Program-made: the position numbers and the translations under genes
DNA from: Shinella yambaruensis
GTDB taxonomy: Bacteria; Pseudomonadota; Alphaproteobacteria; Rhizobiales; Rhizobiaceae
NCBI RefSeq assembly: GCF_022899355.1
Contig: NZ_JALJCK010000001.1
Coordinates: forward strand, 62,001 to 126,000
DNA: 64,000 nt
Reading direction: 5' to 3'
Part shown: positions 7,410-15,774 of the stretch, in pieces
Layout of the letters: each line of letters begins with the position of its first letter
Position numbering within the stretch: position 1 is the stretch's first letter
Notes under the pieces: model-generated
Told to the model about the DNA's origin: nothing
Database searches by the model: none
The model's input: only the letters and a program-made list of their open reading frames with translations

Positions 7410-10400
7410 ATGAATGCGCCTGTCATGACGTTCCTTGCCGATCTGCACCTCCACTCGAAATATTCCCGGGCCACGAGCCGGGATCTCGATCTTGAGCGCC
7501 TGTTCTGGTGGGCGGCGCGCAAGGGGGTGCGGGTGGTCGGCACCGGCGACTGCGTGCATCCGGTGTGGCTCGCCGAGATCAAGGACAAGCTGGTGCCCGA
7601 GGGCAACGGGCTCTTTCGCCTGCGGCCCGAAATCGAGGCGGCGCTGTGGGAGACGCTTCCGCCGGCCTGCCGGCGGCCGGTCTCCTTCATGATCTGCACC
7701 GAGATTTCGACCATCTACAAGAAGGGCGACAAGACCCGGAAGATCCACCACCTGATCTATGCGGCCGATCTCGACGCCACCGACCGGCTGGCGGCGAGCC
7801 TTGCGCGCATCGGCAACATCGCCTCGGACGGCCGCCCGATCCTCGGCCTCGATTCGCGCGATCTGCTGGAGATCGCGCTGGAGTCCGGACCGGATTCCTA
7901 TCTCGTCCCCGCCCATATCTGGACGCCATGGTTCGCCGCGCTCGGCTCGCAGTCGGGCTTCGATTCCATCGAGGAATGCTACGGCGACCTTGCCGGGCAT
8001 ATCTTCGCGGTGGAGACGGGCCTGTCGTCCGACCCGGCCATGAACTGGCGCATCTCCTCACTCGACCGCTTCCGCCTCACCTCCAATTCCGACGCCCATT
8101 CGCCCGGCAAGCTCGGCCGCGAGGCGACGCGCTTTTCCTGCGAGCCGGACTATTTCGCCATCCGTCGCGCGCTCGAAACCGGCGACGGCTATGTCGGCAC
8201 GGTCGAGTTCTTCCCGGAGGAAGGCAAATATCACATGGACGGGCACCGCGCCTGCGGCGTGCGGCTCGACCCCAAAGAGACGATCGAACTCGGCGGCCGC
8301 TGCCCGGTCTGCGGACGGCCCGTCACCGTCGGTGTGGCGCATCGCGTCGAGGCGCTCGCCGACCGCAAGGAGGGCGCGGCGGTTCCTGCGACGGCGGGAA
8401 AGGTCACAAGCCTCGTGCCCCTGCCGGAAATCCTCTCGGAGATCGTCGGCAGCGGCGTCGCCTCGAAAGCCGTGACCCACACCTATGACCGCGCCATTGC
8501 CGCGCTCGGGCCGGAGCTTGCCGTGCTGGAGGAAATGCCGGCCGAGGATATCGCCAGGGTCGACCCGCTGCTCGGCGAGGCCGTGACGCGCCTGCGCTCC
8601 GGAGAGGTCATCCGGCAGGCGGGTTATGACGGGGAATACGGCGTCATCCGGCTGTTTCAGGACGGGGAGCTGGACCGTCTTGCCGGAAACCAGCTGCTGT
8701 TCGACGCGCCGTTGTCCAGCCGCGCGCGCCGGGCAAAACCGGCAGCGAAAGACACGGCATCGGGCGATGCCCCGGCATTTCCTGAAGCCGCGCCGGCGAT
8801 GCAGCCGTCGGGCCGCAGCGGCGTCCTGGCCGGGCTCGACCCCGATCAGGCGCGCGCTGCCGAGGTTGTCGACGGACCGCTGATGGTGATCGCCGGGCCC
8901 GGCTCCGGCAAGACGCGTATGCTCACCCACCGCATCGCCCATCTGGTGCTGGAATGCGGCGTGCCGGCCGGCTCGTGCCTCGCCGTCACCTTCACGCGCA
9001 AGGCGACGGAGGAGCTGCGCACCCGCCTCACGGGGCTTCTCGGCAGGAAGGCGGATGCCGTGGCGGTGCACAGCTTCCATTCGCTGGGCCTGGCGATCCT
9101 GCACGCGCATGCCGGCCGGGCCGGTCTCGCGGAGGACTTCCGCATCGCCCGCGAGGCGGAGCGCAAGGCGGCGCTGGCCGAAGCGCTCGGCGTCAGCGAT
9201 ACGCGCGCCGCCCGCCTCGTCAAGGCGGTCTCGGTGCTCAAGCGCAGCGGCGGGAAGGGTGCGGGTGAGGAAGCGGAGGCCCGCATCGTCCTCGACCGGA
9301 TCGGACGCGCGCAGGGCTGGGTCGATTTCGACGATCTGGTTCTTCTGTCGGCCGATCTTCTCGATAAGGACGCGGAGATCGCCGCCGCGTGGCGCACGCG
9401 CTTCCCGCACATCGTCGCCGACGAGTTTCAGGACGTGGACGAGCAGCAATATCGCCTGCTGCGGCTGTTGGCCGGGGACAACGGCAACCTCTGCGTCATC
9501 GGCGATCCCGATCAGGCAATCTACGGCTTTCGCGGGGCGGACGCCGCCTGCTTCGCGCGTTTCGGCCGGGACTTCCCCGCAGCCAGGACCCTTCGGCTTC
9601 AACGCAACTATCGCTCGACCGGCACCATCGTGAAAGCGGCGTCTGGCTTCATCGGTGCGCCTTCGTCAGGCCTGACACGCCCGATGGGCGAGCCGATCAT
9701 TGCCCATGCGGCAGCGAGCGAGGCAGCGGAAGCGGAGTTCGTCGCGGCGACCATCGAAAGCCTGCTCGGCGGCCATGACCTGCTCGCGGCCAATCGCGCG
9801 GGTGGCGTGACGTCATCCGGCCGGCCGCTCGGCTTTGCCGATTGCGCCGTGCTCTACCGCACCGACGCGCAGGCAGCGGCGCTGCGGACCGCCTTCGACC
9901 GCGCCGGCATTCCGTTCATGAAAAGCTCGCCGGCTCCCATCGCCGGCCATCCCGGCGTGACCGCGATCCTCGACGGGCTGGACGGGGCGGAGGGGCAGGA
10001 CCTTGCCGCGCGCATCGGGCAGGCGGCGGAAGACGCCCGCAGGGCGCGGAGGGCCGACGCCGCCGCGCTCGCAGAGGCGAGAGGCTGGCTCACCGCGCTC
10101 TCCGGCTCGGTTCAGGTGGCCGGCGATCCCGTCCTGCTTGGCGAAGCGGTGGCGCTTTCCTCCGAGGCCGATTTCCGCGATGAGCGTGCCGCGCGCGTCA
10201 CGCTCATGACCATGCACGCGGCCAAGGGTCTGGAATTTCCAGTCGTATTCGTGGTGGGTATGGAAGCCGGACTGGTGCCGTTTTCATGGGGGACGGCGAC
10301 GCCGGATGAGGAGGCGACGCAGGACGAGGAGCGGCGGCTGTTCTATGTCTCCATGACCCGCGCCAAGGACAGGCTGTTCCTGATCCGCGCCAAGGAGCGG

Positions 10401-10529
10401 TTCTGGCGCGGTGCAGTGCGCGCGCTACCGGCTTCGCCTTTCCTCGGACAGATCGCCGCGGACCTGATCGTCAGCGAGAGTGCCAGCGGACGAAAAAGCA
10501 GGCAGTCACAGCAGCTCAACCTTTTTTGA
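7410..10529 (+). CDS. EndoQ-like PHP nuclease fused to UvrD/Rep-type helicase
   Basis: A 1039-residue two-part protein. The first 420 or so residues match endonuclease Q, which cuts beside deaminated bases: a PHP metal site begins ADLHLHSKYS and continues through VVGTGDCVHP, SNSDAHSP and the zinc-finger-like CPVCGRP, ending with an EndoQ-type RSGEVIRQAGYDGEYGVI. A Pro/Ala linker leads to a superfamily 1A helicase: Walker A AGPGSGKT (about 495-502), IVADEFQDVDEQQYR (II), VIGDPDQAIYGFRG (III), LQRNYRST (IV), MTMHAAKGLEFPVVF (V) and RRLFYVSMTRAKDR (VI), so ATPase and unwinding should be active. The exact start (7341, 7398, 7410 or 7425) is uncertain; the PHP fold needs only residues from MTFLADLH. 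It lies 176 bases downstream of the SOS-linked glycosylase. Confidence 0.88.
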   Translation: MNAPVMTFLADLHLHSKYSRATSRDLDLERLFWWAARKGVRVVGTGDCVHPVWLAEIKDKLVPEGNGLFRLRPEIEAALWETLPPACRRPVSFMICTEISTIYKKGDKTRKIHHLIYAADLDATDRLAASLARIGNIASDGRPILGLDSRDLLEIALESGPDSYLVPAHIWTPWFAALGSQSGFDSIEECYGDLAGHIFAVETGLSSDPAMNWRISSLDRFRLTSNSDAHSPGKLGREATRFSCEPDYFAIRRALETGDGYVGTVEFFPEEGKYHMDGHRACGVRLDPKETIELGGRCPVCGRPVTVGVAHRVEALADRKEGAAVPATAGKVTSLVPLPEILSEIVGSGVASKAVTHTYDRAIAALGPELAVLEEMPAEDIARVDPLLGEAVTRLRSGEVIRQAGYDGEYGVIRLFQDGELDRLAGNQLLFDAPLSSRARRAKPAAKDTASGDAPAFPEAAPAMQPSGRSGVLAGLDPDQARAAEVVDGPLMVIAGPGSGKTRMLTHRIAHLVLECGVPAGSCLAVTFTRKATEELRTRLTGLLGRKADAVAVHSFHSLGLAILHAHAGRAGLAEDFRIAREAERKAALAEALGVSDTRAARLVKAVSVLKRSGGKGAGEEAEARIVLDRIGRAQGWVDFDDLVLLSADLLDKDAEIAAAWRTRFPHIVADEFQDVDEQQYRLLRLLAGDNGNLCVIGDPDQAIYGFRGADAACFARFGRDFPAARTLRLQRNYRSTGTIVKAASGFIGAPSSGLTRPMGEPIIAHAAASEAAEAEFVAATIESLLGGHDLLAANRAGGVTSSGRPLGFADCAVLYRTDAQAAALRTAFDRAGIPFMKSSPAPIAGHPGVTAILDGLDGAEGQDLAARIGQAAEDARRARRADAAALAEARGWLTALSGSVQVAGDPVLLGEAVALSSEADFRDERAARVTLMTMHAAKGLEFPVVFVVGMEAGLVPFSWGTATPDEEATQDEERRLFYVSMTRAKDRLFLIRAKERFWRGAVRALPASPFLGQIAADLIVSESASGRKSRQSQQLNLF

Positions 10530-10666
10530 AACTCCGCGCCAGACCAGCGCCACAGACCGTTTCCACTCGCCGGGGAAGGTGCCGGCTGCTTTGGCGCCTC
10601 GATAATACTTAGCAAGTTGGCGAAGTTTCTCTTGCGTGCCGGGCGCATCGCATGATAGTTAGCATT

Positions 10667-11008
10667 ATGACTAAGCATGATCCCGACCTCTCGCTGCTTT
10701 TCCACGCTCTGGCCGATCCGACCCGTCGATCGATCCTGACACGTCTGGCGGAGGGGCCGGCGGGGGTTACGGATTTGTCCGAACCCACGGGGCTGCGTCT
10801 GCCCACGGTGATGCGGCACCTTTCCGTGCTGGAGGAGGCAGGGCTGATCGTCACGTCCAAGGACGGGCGGATACGCACCTGCGCCATCGTGCCGGCGGCA
10901 CTGGAGCCGGTTCGCACATGGCTCGATGAACAGCGGGCCATATGGGAAGCCCGGCTGGATAGGCTGGAAGCCTTCGCGACGAGGGCGATCAAGGAGCGCA
11001 AGCAATGA
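10667..11008 (+). CDS. ArsR-family winged-helix repressor
   Basis: A 113-residue ArsR/SmtB-type regulator: LFHALADPTRRSILTRLAEG opens the fold, and the recognition helix is TGLRLPTVMRHLSVLEEAGL followed by the wing. No cysteine metal site is seen, so it is unlikely to sense metals. Regulators of this subfamily are typically co-transcribed with SRPBCC (AHSA1) proteins, as here: the ATG of the next gene overlaps this stop by four bases. A dyad TTAG-N8-CTAA (10659-10674) spans the start codon and may be its own operator. An upstream ATG at 10652 is in frame but lies within the promoter-like region. Confidence 0.86.
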   Translation: MTKHDPDLSLLFHALADPTRRSILTRLAEGPAGVTDLSEPTGLRLPTVMRHLSVLEEAGLIVTSKDGRIRTCAIVPAALEPVRTWLDEQRAIWEARLDRLEAFATRAIKERKQ

Positions 11009-11928
11009 TATCGAAACGCAACCCCGAGCGCATGTCTGCGGCACCCGATCCTGCGGACGACCGCTTTGCGACGCTGACCTTCGAGCGGACCGTGGCCGTG
11101 CCCTTACCGGTGCTGTGGCAGGCATGGGCGGCTCCGGCCGCGCGGGCGGTCTGGTCTGCCCCGACGCCCTCCGTCACCGTGGAGTTCCTGGAGGCCGACA
11201 CCCGGGTGGGCGGGCGCGAAATCTCGCTTTGCAAGGTCGAGGGCCAGCCGGACATTCGTTGCGAGTGTGGTTGGCTCGAATTGCAGCCGGGGCTGCGCAG
11301 CGTGAACTACGAGACGGTCTCCTGCGGGGGCGTGACGCAGTCGGCGGCTCTGGTGACGGCGGATTTCTCCGGCACGGACGAAGGCAGCCGAGTGATCGTG
11401 ACGGTGCAGCTTTCCTCGCTTGCCGAAAACATGGAGGCCGGCTACCGGCAGGGCTTCAATGCCGGGCTGGACAATCTCTCCGCGACGGCCAGGCGAACCA
11501 TGGTCCTGCAACGGGTGATCCAGGCCCCGCGAAGCATCGTCTGGGACAACTGGATGAATGCCGAGACGCTGCCGCAATGGTGGGGGCCCGACGGGTTTTC
11601 CTGCCGCACGAAGCGGATTGATCTCAGAGCGGGCGGCGAATGGGTCTTCGACATGATCGCGCCGGATGGCAAGATCTTCCCGAACCACCACCTCTATACC
11701 ACGGTTCAACCCGAGGAGAGGATCGCCTATACGCTGCTATGGGGCGAGAACGGCCCGAAGCATGCTGACGCCTGGGCATCGTTCGAGGATCAGGGCGAGG
11801 GAACAAGGGTGACGCTGGGCATGGTGTTCAGCACGGAGGCCGAGTTCCAGGCGGCGAAGGGCTTCGGCGCAGTCGAACTGGGCCTGCAGACGCTGGGCAA
11901 GCTGGAAGTCTTTATCAAATCACGATGA
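11005..11928 (+). CDS. Tandem SRPBCC (AHSA1-like) domain protein
   Basis: A 307-residue fusion of two SRPBCC (START-like) domains. The first (about 20-160) begins ATLTFERTVAVPLPVLWQAW; the second (about 165-305) is a canonical AHSA1 domain beginning VLQRVIQAPRSIVWDNWMNA with LPQWWGPDGFSC. Each fold forms a hydrophobic ligand pocket; the ligand is unknown. Most relatives are single-domain proteins. The start codon overlaps the ArsR stop (ATGA), which implies translational coupling. The pair is a common regulator/effector operon in rhizobia with no defined pathway. Confidence 0.82.
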   Translation: MISKRNPERMSAAPDPADDRFATLTFERTVAVPLPVLWQAWAAPAARAVWSAPTPSVTVEFLEADTRVGGREISLCKVEGQPDIRCECGWLELQPGLRSVNYETVSCGGVTQSAALVTADFSGTDEGSRVIVTVQLSSLAENMEAGYRQGFNAGLDNLSATARRTMVLQRVIQAPRSIVWDNWMNAETLPQWWGPDGFSCRTKRIDLRAGGEWVFDMIAPDGKIFPNHHLYTTVQPEERIAYTLLWGENGPKHADAWASFEDQGEGTRVTLGMVFSTEAEFQAAKGFGAVELGLQTLGKLEVFIKSR

Positions 11929-12041
11929 GATGCCGCGGCTCGGCAGCCGGTTTCAAGGATCGTTTTGAAGGGGTTTTCGGCCTGTGGCGCAGCCTTCAAG
12001 CGCATTCAAACCGAAGATTTTTGCTAGTCTACTGCAGCGAA

Positions 12042-12065
12042 AAGGGCAGCCGAATGGCTGCCCTT
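12042..12065 (-). terminator. Hairpin terminator of the BA14K gene
   Basis: AAGGGCAGCC-GAAT-GGCTGCCCTT is a perfect 10-base stem. On the minus strand it is followed by TTTC, fitting a terminator for the BA14K gene that ends at 12088. It may also stop readthrough from the SRPBCC gene, which ends at 11928 on the opposite strand. Confidence 0.65.
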
Positions 12066-12087
12066 CCTTGCTTCTACGCCATACGCA

Positions 12088-12528
12088 TCACGAATAGGGC
12101 GATACGCACTGCTGGCGCGGGCCGTTATAGGGCTGGAACGTGTTGTCATACGCCCGATACGAGCGATAACGGTTGGCACACCAGCTCTGGTGCGATCCGC
12201 TGCCGGCCTGCGGCTGGTTGGCGATAGCGCCGCCGATTGCGGCACCGAGGCCGAAGGCGGCAAGCGGATACCACCAGCCATCCGAATGGCGGCGATAACC
12301 CGGGCGATAGTCGCGGTAGCCGCGATGGCCGTGCCAGCGGCGCTCGGCGCGCCGGTCGTAGCGATCGCGACGGTCGCGGCGATCGTAACGATACTGCACC
12401 TTCTCGACGGCGGAGGCTTCCGGCACGGGCACCCTTGCAAAGGTCACGGCCTGGGCCGGGATGACGGAGGTCAGAGCCAGGGCAAGGGAGAGCGCTCCCG
12501 CGGCAAGACCAGTCTTGAGATTCAACAT
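12088..12528 (-). CDS. BA14K-family exported protein
   Basis: A 146-residue exported protein. Residues 1-27 form a signal peptide ([16 protein letters not shown]). The middle is extremely Arg/Tyr/Asp-rich ([14 protein letters not shown]). A Gly/Ala-rich hydrophobic segment ([14 protein letters not shown]) follows. The C-terminus has the BA14K signature: [20 protein letters not shown] and GPRQQC, with its two cysteines. BA14K proteins are immunoreactive, lectin-like envelope proteins found in Rhizobiales. The start at 12528 is chosen because it begins the signal peptide. The gene lies 100 bases downstream of an orphan terminator (12629-12672), which may be an attenuator. Confidence 0.85.
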   Translation of the reverse strand: MLNLKTGLAAGALSLALALTSVIPAQAVTFARVPVPEASAVEKVQYRYDRRDRRDRYDRRAERRWHGHRGYRDYRPGYRRHSDGWWYPLAAFGLGAAIGGAIANQPQAGSGSHQSWCANRYRSYRAYDNTFQPYNGPRQQCVSPYS

Positions 12529-12628
12529 GGCAAAAACCTTTCCTGCTTTTTTCGAGAATGAAACGCGGGACGGCCCCGGGTGGTTCCCGTTGTCTTCGAT
12601 GACGGCCGCAATCCCGCGGGAAAAGGTC

Positions 12629-12672
12629 AAAAAAAAACGGGTTGGTCCGCCTTGTCGGCTCGCCAACCCGTT
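12629..12672 (-). terminator. Strong minus-strand intrinsic terminator with no annotated gene upstream
   Basis: On the minus strand AACGGGTTGG (12672-12663) pairs with CCAACCCGTT (12645-12636) and runs into nine consecutive U (12637-12629). This is the most canonical terminator in the window. The only sequence upstream on that strand is the roughly 150-base spacer before the divergent GlxA-type gene. It therefore ends a short RNA or acts as a leader attenuator for the BA14K gene, which begins at 12528. A short frame MQPDCGESPC precedes it. Confidence 0.72.
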
Positions 12673-12816
12673 CCGGTAAAATGCGGATCAGGGTATTCGG
12701 GGTACAGGGGCTCTCACCACAATCCGGCTGCATCTCCAGATCTCCTGTGCGGCCGATCATGCCCGAACGCGATTTTCTCGATTGACATAATGCGCATATT
12801 TTTTGACGATTTCCAC

Positions 12817-13791
12817 ATGAGCAAAAAAGCGCCGCGGCAGGGGCCGCTCGACATCACGATCGTCCTTCTGCCCGAGTCGTCGATCATGTCGCTCGCCTCG
12901 GCACTCGACCCGATGCGCGCGGCAAACCGCGTCGTGCCGGAGCCGGTGTTCCGCTGGACGATCCTGTCGCCGCTCGGCAAGCCGGTGCTCCTGACCTGCG
13001 GCGTGGAGATCCGCGTGGACGGCGCCTTTGCCGACGTGACGAGCGGCGACGCGCTGCTCGTCATCGCGGGCTTCAACCAGGAGCGCCATGCCGACCGGTC
13101 CTTCGTGTCGCGGCTGAAGAAGGTGGCGCGGCGGTTCGATGTGGTGGCCGGCATCGAATCGGGTTGCTGGCTGTTGGCGCGCTCCGGCCTGCTCGACGGG
13201 CGCGATGCGACGGCGCATTGGGAGGAGCTCGAGGATTTCGCGGCCGCCTTTCCGGCGCTCAACGTGCGGGCCGACCGTTTCGTCACCGATGGGCCGCTCT
13301 GGACCTCGGGCGGTGCCTCGCCGACCTTCGACATGATGCTGCATCTGGTGCGCGCGCGGTTCGGCTCGGCGGTGGCGCTCGATGTGGCGAGCGTCTTCGT
13401 CTATGACGAGACCCATGCCGCGACGGATGCGCAGCCGCTCGTCTCGCTCGGCCGGCTGGGTGAGCATCAGCCGGACCTGGCCGCGGCGATCCGCCTCATG
13501 GAGCGCACCATCGACAGGCCGCTGACCATTGCCGCGCTCGCCCGGCGGCTCGGCTTTTCCACGCGCAAGCTGGAGACGCTGTTTGCCGCCGGCCTCGGCA
13601 TCGGGCCGGGAAAATATTACCTGCGCCTGCGGCTGACGGCCGCCCAGCGGCTGGTGCGCGATACGTCGCTTTCGATCCAGGACGTGGCGTTGCGCAGCGG
13701 CTTCGACAGCCTTTCCGCCTTTTCACGCGCCTTTCGCAATCACTTCGGCGCAAGCCCGCTCAAACTTCGGGCCGAGCAGCGGGCCAAATAG
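12817..13791 (+). CDS. GlxA-family AraC-type transcriptional regulator
   Basis: A 324-residue regulator. Residues about 12-180 form a DJ-1/PfpI-like (class I amidotransferase-like) domain: DITIVLLPESSIMSLASALD, then the nucleophile-elbow region VVAGIESGCWLLARSGLLDG, and a conserved TAHWEELEDF. Residues about 225-320 are an AraC double helix-turn-helix, with RPLTIAALARRLGFSTRKLE and a second motif SIQDVALRSGFDSLSAFSRA. Such regulators control amine, betaine or carnitine catabolism, among others; the target cannot be read here. An in-frame ATG at 12790 is possible. TTGACA at 12782-12787 could be its -35 only if the later start is used. Confidence 0.87.
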   Translation: MSKKAPRQGPLDITIVLLPESSIMSLASALDPMRAANRVVPEPVFRWTILSPLGKPVLLTCGVEIRVDGAFADVTSGDALLVIAGFNQERHADRSFVSRLKKVARRFDVVAGIESGCWLLARSGLLDGRDATAHWEELEDFAAAFPALNVRADRFVTDGPLWTSGGASPTFDMMLHLVRARFGSAVALDVASVFVYDETHAATDAQPLVSLGRLGEHQPDLAAAIRLMERTIDRPLTIAALARRLGFSTRKLETLFAAGLGIGPGKYYLRLRLTAAQRLVRDTSLSIQDVALRSGFDSLSAFSRAFRNHFGASPLKLRAEQRAK

Positions 13792-13794
13792 AGC

Positions 13795-13897
13795 GCGGCC
13801 GGTTCCGGGACAGCAGAACCGGCCGCAGGGCCATGGTCGGGGACGGGGATTGGGGGACTGACCGGGCCCTTTCTCGCGCCCGGCGGTTTCGCCGGGC
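13795..13897. terminator. Two hairpins between convergent genes
   Basis: Two stable hairpins fill the 140-base space between the GlxA-type gene and the convergent protease gene. GCGGCCGGTTC pairs with GAACCGGCCGC (13795-13805 with 13816-13826) and GCCCGGCG pairs with CGCCGGGC (13878-13885 with 13890-13897). Neither has a T-run. They probably protect or end the two converging transcripts. Confidence 0.45.
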
Positions 13898-13932
13898 AGT
13901 CTCGTCATGCGGCGCCTTGCGGCGGCCGGATG

Positions 13933-14532
13933 TTACTTGACGCTACCGACGGCGTCGGCACGACCGTCCTGAAGCTTCACCCACTTGCCGGCATTCACCG
14001 AGGACTGGCGCTTCAGGTAGCGGTATTCGGTCTGCGACCAGAGCAGGACCTTGTTGCGCATGTTGTCGAGCACGAAGTCGCCGCGGTCGGTGCGCACGGT
14101 CAGCACGGCATGGCCTTCGCCGTTCGGCTGCAGCACGACGGTGATCAGCAGGTTGGAGGGCGAGATGCCGGCCTCCATCAGGCGCTTGCGCTTGATGAGC
14201 ACGTAGTCCTCGCAGTCCGCCGCGGTGTCGGGATAGGTCCACTGTTCCTCGACGCCGTAGATTTCCATATCCGTCAGCGGCATGAACTCGGTGTTGGCGG
14301 TGTAGTTGACCTTGAGGATCGTCTTCCAGTTTTCCTGCGTCAGCTTGAGCGGGCCGGTGTCCTTGCCGGTCGGACCGCACTCGTCGCTGTACTGCTTGCA
14401 GAATTCATAGTGCCCGATGGGCTGGTTTGTCGCGCCGGCCAGCGGAATGTTGGCGGGCAGGGCCATCGCAGCGCCTGCGGCGGCGAGAGAGAAGAGGAAT
14501 GCGAACGTCCCTGTCTTGATCGTTTTTGTCAT
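13933..14532 (-). CDS. Exported transglutaminase-like cysteine peptidase
   Basis: A 199-residue bacterial transglutaminase-like cysteine proteinase (BTLCP family). The first 25 residues are a signal peptide (FAFLFSLAAAGAAMALPAN). The papain-like triad is visible: Cys in TAADCEDYVLIKRK, His in NGEGHAVLTVRT and Asp in GDFVLDNMRN. Two further cysteines (FCKQYSDECG) may form a disulphide in the periplasm. In other bacteria LapG-type members cut surface adhesins; members in rhizobia are mostly unassigned. No adhesin or LapD-like partner is adjacent. An unusual array of phased repeats lies 115-170 bases upstream. Confidence 0.88.
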   Translation of the reverse strand: MTKTIKTGTFAFLFSLAAAGAAMALPANIPLAGATNQPIGHYEFCKQYSDECGPTGKDTGPLKLTQENWKTILKVNYTANTEFMPLTDMEIYGVEEQWTYPDTAADCEDYVLIKRKRLMEAGISPSNLLITVVLQPNGEGHAVLTVRTDRGDFVLDNMRNKVLLWSQTEYRYLKRQSSVNAGKWVKLQDGRADAVGSVK

Positions 14533-14647
14533 TGTGTCTGTCCCCGTTTGATGGGGTCACAATGGCAGCTATGTTTTGATCTTGCGCGAAAAACGGAAGT
14601 ATAACTTAGTTCAAATCAAGACAGCATAAGAATAAAACAAGAATAGA

Positions 14648-14702
14648 ATTTGACGTTGTTTTGATCTGTATTTGAAGCGTATTTGATTAAAATTTGAACG
14701 AA
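14648..14702. repeat. Five helically phased 11-bp direct repeats, ATTTGA-N5
   Basis: Copies start at 14648, 14659, 14670, 14681 and 14692, each reading (A/T)TTTGA followed by five variable bases. The exact 11-base register places every copy on the same DNA face. The array lies in an AT-rich island (14580-14760) within the 485-base spacer upstream of the protease gene. The rest of the spacer is GC-rich and I see no gene in it. Confidence 0.6.
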
Positions 14703-14963
14703 ATCCTGCCTGCGCCAAGATCGCCGCAGATGGCGTAATTCGCTGATTATAAAAGGGATATTTCGTTGAGCGCCACGCTCTTCGGGAGGCGGCTGGCGAG
14801 CTGGGCGCGCCGGCGGGGAACGCAAGCCGCGCGCCGCGGCACCGGACGGGCGGCCGGAATGCCGAGGAAGCCGCCAGAAGGGACGGCAAAACGCCTTGGC
14901 GGGCCGAAAATTTTTTTGCGTTTATTTTCGCGAAGAGCAGCCTGTGCCGTCCTGAAACAGCAA

Positions 14964-14982
14964 AGGGCCCCGCAGGGGCCCT
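14964..14982 (-). terminator. Hairpin terminator of the PilZ gene
   Basis: AGGGCCCC-TGC-GGGGCCCT on the minus strand, an 8-base stem followed by TTTG, 35 bases after the PilZ stop. Confidence 0.6.
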
Positions 14983-15017
14983 CTTGGAACAGGTCGGCGC
15001 CTTGCCGTCCCGGAATG

Positions 15018-15629
15018 TTACAGGAAAGCGGTCAGGGCTTCCTTCGACTGCACGGAGGAGAACTCGATGGCGACGCCCTCCTGGAAATGGCGCACGACGC
15101 GGCCCTTCATGTTGCCGAGCTGTATGGGCGTGCCGAGGGCCGGCCGCACCTCGATATCCACGGCCGCGCCGGAGAGCGACAGGTCGATGATGCGGCAGGG
15201 ATAGCGCCGTCCGTCGTCGAGTGTCAGCTCGGTGCGGGTGTTGCGCGGCGCCAGGCGGTTGTGGCGGCGGTCTTCCGGCAGACCGAGTTCATGCTTGTTG
15301 GCGATCCAGGTCAGCTGCGCGGCGAGCTTCTCGCGCTTGCGGTCCGTGGCGGTCAGGAGGATGGCGAAGCCGTTGTCGTTGAGGACGGCGACGCTGCCTT
15401 CGATGCGGCCGAGATGGTCCACATAGGCGATGATGCGCTCGCCCATGCGCGGGCGGGCGGCGCAGACGAAGCTGGCGTCGCCGGGCGACATGTCGAGCAC
15501 GGTGCACTCGTATTCGTCGTGGTTGGGCAGCATCAGCCGGCCCGGCAGGTTCACCGAGACGCGCTGGAAGCTGCGCTGCTCGGGCTGCGGCTTGCGGGCG
15601 GCGGGCGATGCTTGCTGGAATGAGTACAT
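15018..15629 (-). CDS. Tandem PilZ-domain protein (cyclic-di-GMP effector)
   Basis: A 203-residue cytoplasmic protein with two PilZ domains. The C-terminal one (about 115-200) has both parts of the cyclic-di-GMP site: DRRHNR (RxxxR) and DLSLSGAAVD (DxSxxG). The N-terminal one (about 18-100) has RSFQR, but its second motif is DMSPGDASF, where the glycine is replaced by Asp, so it may bind weakly or act only in dimerisation. The overall form resembles the DgrA/PlzA-type motility effectors of alphaproteobacteria. It stands alone with its own promoter region (15630-15774) and terminator. Confidence 0.87.
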   Translation of the reverse strand: MYSFQQASPAARKPQPEQRSFQRVSVNLPGRLMLPNHDEYECTVLDMSPGDASFVCAARPRMGERIIAYVDHLGRIEGSVAVLNDNGFAILLTATDRKREKLAAQLTWIANKHELGLPEDRRHNRLAPRNTRTELTLDDGRRYPCRIIDLSLSGAAVDIEVRPALGTPIQLGNMKGRVVRHFQEGVAIEFSSVQSKEALTAFL

Positions 15630-15774
15630 GTGCGCGCGGGCCTGATGATCCTATCTCTTTCCAACTCTTAATCTTTCGAGGTTAACAGAAGGTTTGCCAA
15701 CCCGTTGAAAAGCGATCACGGTCGCGTGTTTTGACAACTCAGGGGCGTTTTCGGTTGTGGCTGCGCCTTCGACC

